A stretch of 64,000 nucleotides of DNA from Pomphorhynchus laevis (lineage: Eukaryota > Acanthocephala > Palaeacanthocephala > Echinorhynchida > Pomphorhynchidae): contig WNNJ02000322.1 in assembly GCA_012934845.2 (NCBI GenBank), forward strand, positions 186,001 to 250,000, written 5' to 3'. Every line of letters starts with the position of its first letter. Within the stretch, counting starts at the first letter, position 1. Positions 60,636 to 64,000 of the stretch are shown here, piece after piece. The position numbers and the translations under genes were made by a program. The notes under the pieces are model-generated. The model made no database searches. It saw only the letters and a list, made by a program, of their open reading frames with translations, and was not told where the DNA came from.

Positions 60636-63485
60636 TCAGGTCAGCCGTAAACTTAACCTATCGATCTCCTTCAAAGATTTTTGCGCTAACACCGGGCACT
60701 CAAATACGTGGGATAAAGACTCACATCTATCACCACAGAAAAAACACACACACGAAACTCCACGTTTATGGACAGGTATGCGAGTGCAACAAAACTTGTC
60801 GTGATATCCGTGTAAAGAAACCCTCCAAACGAGGGGGCGTTTAGAAGCACACGGAGACTGCCAACTCGTTTGCGTATTAACTGGTGAAGTGTACAGATGA
60901 TGATCTAGCTTGCTAACCTTATCTGTAAAGTCTTTTTTATTTTGAATATAATGTACCGTATCTTGTGCTCCGATCATATTTCGTAAATACTCCGTACATA
61001 ACTCGACTTTAGATAAAACATAAACCGCAGTCGTCGAGCACTTTGGAGAGACGCCTACAACACGCTTAATGAATCTGCCTTTACATTTGTCGATCTGCGC
61101 AAAATTAGCCGTCGTGAGGTCCGTCCAGATTGCTGAAAGCGCGTACGACAAAATCGGTAGAAGCATGACATGAAAATACTGAAGAGCACCACCAAAGGAA
61201 AGCTTACCTAAACATTTAACTCGCGAAGTGGCTATGACGATTTTCGCACATTTCTTTTCGATATGAAGCTTAAAAGACCACCTACTTGTCAATAGCATCC
61301 CCAAATACGTGTATTGATTACTGAACTCTACCTTCCTGCTGTTTAAACTAATCTCGTCATGTGAGCACAATCTGCCACCTTTACGAAACTTTACTACCTT
61401 CGTTTCATCGATATTGACTTCAATTAGATTATTTGAACAGTAGTTAGCTAGAGCAGTGGTTACGTTTTGAGCCGATTCCAGATCTTTCGTTAGAATAACT
61501 AAGTCGTCCGCGTAAAGAACAGAACTTGAAGTTTGACATTCGTTTCTCAGATGAGACGGCAAATCATGGATATAAACAGAGAAAAGGATAGGGCTGAGCG
61601 GATCTCCCTGCATCACACCGCGGCTAGCAATTATTGTGTCTGATGAAGTAAGTCCGTCGAAGACATTTAATGAATTGGCATAGAGGATATTGCCTAAGAG
61701 TTTCAGCATACGACCAGATATCCGGAAATCCATCGACAATTTACGGGTGAGTATTTCTCGATTAACCGAATCAAAGGCTTTTTTAAAGTCAACAAAGATA
61801 GCATATAAATGACTCTTGCGTTCGAATTGTAATAACACTTGTTCACGAACTACCTTGATTGCATCCACCGTTGATCGGTGAGGTCGGAAACCAAATTGTT
61901 CTGGCGGCAACAGATAATCACGGTGTTTCGATAATCGATTGGTTATAAGAGTGGACAAAAATTTATAGGTATGGTTTAGCAGGGCAATTCCACGGTACGA
62001 GTTGGTATCACTTATATCCCCTTTACCCTTATACATGATTTTTATTACAGCTTGCTTCCATGACACCGGCATTTGATAACCGTATAGGATACAATTGAAT
62101 AAATGTAGCCAATAACTCGATAATAAATAAAAGGAATCTTTAATTTGTTCAACACAAAGTTGGTCAGGGCCGGCCGCCTTATTATTAGACATAGAAAAGA
62201 GAGCAAGTTCCAATTCGGGCAATGAAAATGGAGCATTTAGTTGGTCATTGTCACTGTCCAAGCATGACAGTGTTATCAGCGCATTATTATTACGACACAT
62301 TGGGAGGTCATGTGAATTAACGAGAATATCGTTAAAGTGCTTAAACCAACGGTTCATCGGGATGCCGGAGGTACTAACATTGTTTTTTCTTTGCAGTTTC
62401 CAGGGGCATCGTTCTGCTTGTCGCAAGCGTTTGTATTCTTCCTCTAATAATATTGATTCGCGAAATTTTGATAACATCGTACAATACACACGCCGTAAGA
62501 AAATAAAATTCGTATTAATATCATGATCAAACCGCCGGCTTCTGCCCATAAATATGAGCTTTCTCCGTAGCTGTACAAGGTGTATTGGCTTACGATGTAT
62601 CTTGTTCCCATAATGTTGAGAATTGCGATTAGAGAGTGGATGACATGCGGTGAGAAGGCATTCACTGATTTTGGAGAAACTTGCTTCTATTTCAAATGCA
62701 TTTAGAAGATCTACTGCGTCTTTAATCATATTATGATTCAAATTCCTGAAACAAAGTTTTCTGCTAATTTGTGAAGGCAAGGATTTCTCTATTGGCGTGT
62801 TAATATGATTTTCTAGAATGAAAGATACAGGTTTGTGTTTGCGGAGTAGAGCCCATTCGGATGCAATCTCCAGTTTAACCTTTTTGACGCTAACATTTGT
62901 AAATATGAAATCGATGCAACTTCGCCCATTGTGAGACTCATAAGTCCATCCTTCTACGGGTACGTGCAACTCAAGACCAAACTCACTAAAAAAGTATAAC
63001 AGTTGCTTAAGTTTAGATGGGATAGGGTTCATGAAACGTGCATTAAAATCTCCCGCAACGATTATGGAATTTTCAGAAGATAAATCACTTAAAAAAGGCG
63101 AAACTTCATCGATGATATCACAAGCCGACATCAATGGGTTAAAATAGCAACCTATTAAAAGAATACTACATGAAACTATACATATTACGTTAGATGACTT
63201 TTTAACTTCCCAGTTTGTAAAGCTTGAACTAACAGCAATGGACACGCCACCGAAGGGTCGACCACGGTTACCCAACGATGCTGGGATATTAAAAGTGTAA
63301 TAGTTAGGTAAAGACACCAATTGAGTTGAAAGAGTTTCAGTAAGGACTATTAAATCAAACGAAGAAAACCAGGAAGTTATGCCCGCTGATATTAAATAAT
63401 TTAGTCCCTCAACATTAAATAGGAGTAATCGGAGTAAATTTGACTTATTGGTCTGGAAGTAAGTTCGAATACTATCTTGGGCTAG
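60636..63485 (-). CDS. LINE G ORF2: APE endonuclease, RT and C-terminal zinc finger
   Basis: Open from just after the ORF1 TGA (LAQDSIRTYF) to 60636. Endonuclease: LLLFNVEGLNYL, DLIVLTETL, SIIVAGDFNARF, SCIDFIFTN and HKPVSF. RT: SYRGIALLNHTYKFLSTLIT, EQFGFRPHRSTVDAIKVV, IFVDFKKAFDSVNREIL, GVMQGDPLSPILFSVYIHDL, VLYADDLVIL and IDETKVVKF. Then YTYLGMLL and the finger CFFCGDRCESLSHVFEC (C-x2-C-x7-H-x4-C). The encoded enzyme would nick target DNA and copy the element RNA. No ATG suits the ORF2 start, so it may be made by readthrough or reinitiation at the TGA. Confidence 0.88.
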   Translation of the reverse strand, partial: LAQDSIRTYFQTNKSNLLRLLLFNVEGLNYLISAGITSWFSSFDLIVLTETLSTQLVSLPNYYTFNIPASLGNRGRPFGGVSIAVSSSFTNWEVKKSSNVICIVSCSILLIGCYFNPLMSACDIIDEVSPFLSDLSSENSIIVAGDFNARFMNPIPSKLKQLLYFFSEFGLELHVPVEGWTYESHNGRSCIDFIFTNVSVKKVKLEIASEWALLRKHKPVSFILENHINTPIEKSLPSQISRKLCFRNLNHNMIKDAVDLLNAFEIEASFSKISECLLTACHPLSNRNSQHYGNKIHRKPIHLVQLRRKLIFMGRSRRFDHDINTNFIFLRRVYCTMLSKFRESILLEEEYKRLRQAERCPWKLQRKNNVSTSGIPMNRWFKHFNDILVNSHDLPMCRNNNALITLSCLDSDNDQLNAPFSLPELELALFSMSNNKAAGPDQLCVEQIKDSFYLLSSYWLHLFNCILYGYQMPVSWKQAVIKIMYKGKGDISDTNSYRGIALLNHTYKFLSTLITNRLSKHRDYLLPPEQFGFRPHRSTVDAIKVVREQVLLQFERKSHLYAIFVDFKKAFDSVNREILTRKLSMDFRISGRMLKLLGNILYANSLNVFDGLTSSDTIIASRGVMQGDPLSPILFSVYIHDLPSHLRNECQTSSSVLYADDLVILTKDLESAQNVTTALANYCSNNLIEVNIDETKVVKFRKGGRLCSHDEISLNSRKVEFSNQYTYLGMLLTSRWSFKLHIEKKCAKIVIATSRVKCLGKLSFGGALQYFHVMLLPILSYALSAIWTDLTTANFAQIDKCKGRFIKRVVGVSPKCSTTAVYVLSKVELCTEYLRNMIGAQDTVHYIQNKKDFTDKVSKLDHHLYTSPVNTQTSWQSPCASKRPLVWRVSLHGYHDKFCCTRIPVHKRGVSCVCFFCGDRCESLSHVFECPVLAQKSLKEIDRLSLRLT

Positions 63486-64000
63486 TCATATGGATATCTC
63501 TTCAGCCCCAGATTTATTCTCATCGGTAGCCTTTTTGGAATAACTTGGCACTACGCGACAATCTTTAATGCGATAAACAATGTTAGGATTTTCAACACGT
63601 TTCTGATGAAGTTCTTCCCGTAACGATCTTTGAATCTCACGCTCTGGGAGGGACAAGTCTGCATTCACAAAAACATCATGGAAATTCGTCGAATCTTTCA
63701 ATAAGTAAGATCTTGAAAGCAGCTGAGTAACGGTGGACTCGTCGACAGTCATTAAGAGCCACGGTGGTTTATCAACTCGTTTTGCTGAGAAACGCCGTAG
63801 TTTTACCTTGTTATCAGAAGGCAAATGCACACCTAGCAAAGAGCAAATTTCCTTAACTAATCGAAGATCATCACCCGACTGCCTAAGACCACGGATAATA
63901 ACATTCGAAAATCTCTGTGAATCCCTACTAAACGTTTGCGCCAGTTTTAAAGGAGTAGAGTCAATTCTCGTAGCATGTGAGGCAGCTAGAACAGTGCGTG
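63486..64000 (-). CDS. LINE G ORF1, C-terminal part (RRM-like), cut by window edge
   Basis: Open to the window end: RFSNVIIRGLRQSGDDLRLV, KEICSLLGVHLP, KLRRFSAKR, PPWLLMTVDES, LSLPEREIQRSLREELHQKR and VYRIKDCRVV, ending EEISI and TGA. The layout (R-x-NVIIRGL, then R-E-L, then I-x-D-CRVV) resembles ORF1 RNA-binding proteins of LINEs. The N-terminus lies beyond 64000. Confidence 0.75.
   Translation of the reverse strand, partial: RTVLAASHATRIDSTPLKLAQTFSRDSQRFSNVIIRGLRQSGDDLRLVKEICSLLGVHLPSDNKVKLRRFSAKRVDKPPWLLMTVDESTVTQLLSRSYLLKDSTNFHDVFVNADLSLPEREIQRSLREELHQKRVENPNIVYRIKDCRVVPSYSKKATDENKSGAEEISI

Larger units (their letters stand above)
60570..64000 (-). mobile_element. LINE G, apparently intact, running off the right edge
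   Basis: ORF1 (partial) and ORF2 read on the minus strand in the same frame with only a TGA between them. No stop or shift interrupts either, unlike all other LINEs here except LINE A copy 2. Family differs from A-E: LYADD, GVMQGDPLSP and a terminal CCHC finger. Confidence 0.85.

Noticed and set aside
1-64000. tRNA or rRNA genes
   Set aside because: No box A/box B pair or rRNA-like block was recognised by eye; a tRNAscan-SE and Rfam run would settle it.

Overview
This is AT-rich animal DNA dominated by transposable elements. It looks like a small invertebrate: the introns I can resolve are mostly 33-56 bp, nematode- or mesozoan-like, with a few swollen to several kb by insertions. I cannot name the species.

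Host genes. Three conserved single-copy genes are readable, all on the minus strand. (1) A TTC4/Cns1/Dpit47-type Hsp90 co-chaperone starts at 10792 and runs down to at least 4987 in six phase-consistent exons; its C-terminus was not found. (2) A DDX54/Dbp10-type DEAD-box helicase is a single open frame, 37640-35487. (3) A complete CIAPIN1/anamorsin gene lies at 56403-46715. It has six exons and 276 residues, and two of its introns (3.4 and 5.3 kb) are packed with repeats. No ORF caller would show it as one gene.

Most notable element. 567-4215 is a tandem array of ten full 351-bp units plus one partial unit. Every full unit carries, on the minus strand, a minimal type-I hammerhead ribozyme: ctgatga core, stem II ggctt/aagcc, gaaa, a tiny stem III, a gtc cleavage site and stem I ctgcaa/ttgcag. 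The partial last unit stops exactly at the predicted cleavage site. This matches the animal 'retrozyme' type, small ribozyme-bearing retroelements thought to make circular RNA. Pieces of Penelope-like (PLE) reverse transcriptase, the proposed helper class, lie at 20306-20775 and 51550-51960, and about 200-bp repeats that follow PLE pieces recur in host introns.

Other mobile elements. There is a CR1-like LINE family A (13096-17420, a frameshifted but near full-length copy; 38693-41390, a 5'-truncated copy with an open 847-residue frame) and a related family B (41910-45830 plus many tails and internally deleted derivatives). Several other LINE fragments are present. One LINE at the right edge (64000-60570) has its two ORFs in one frame separated only by a TGA. 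A family of reverse transcriptases carrying a restriction-like-nuclease region occurs in at least four places (11600-13095 with 17421-17760; 18304-20305; 53870-54180; 57790-59660). A disrupted Ty3/gypsy element lies at 24794-28518. A 321-bp hAT-type MITE has an 8-bp target duplication (9417-9737). Two palindromic MITEs form one family. Nesting is clear: LINE A sits inside a nuclease-type element, LINE B sits inside an older LINE, and an inverted LINE tail sits inside LINE B.

No prokaryotic operon, CRISPR array, rRNA or tRNA gene was recognised.
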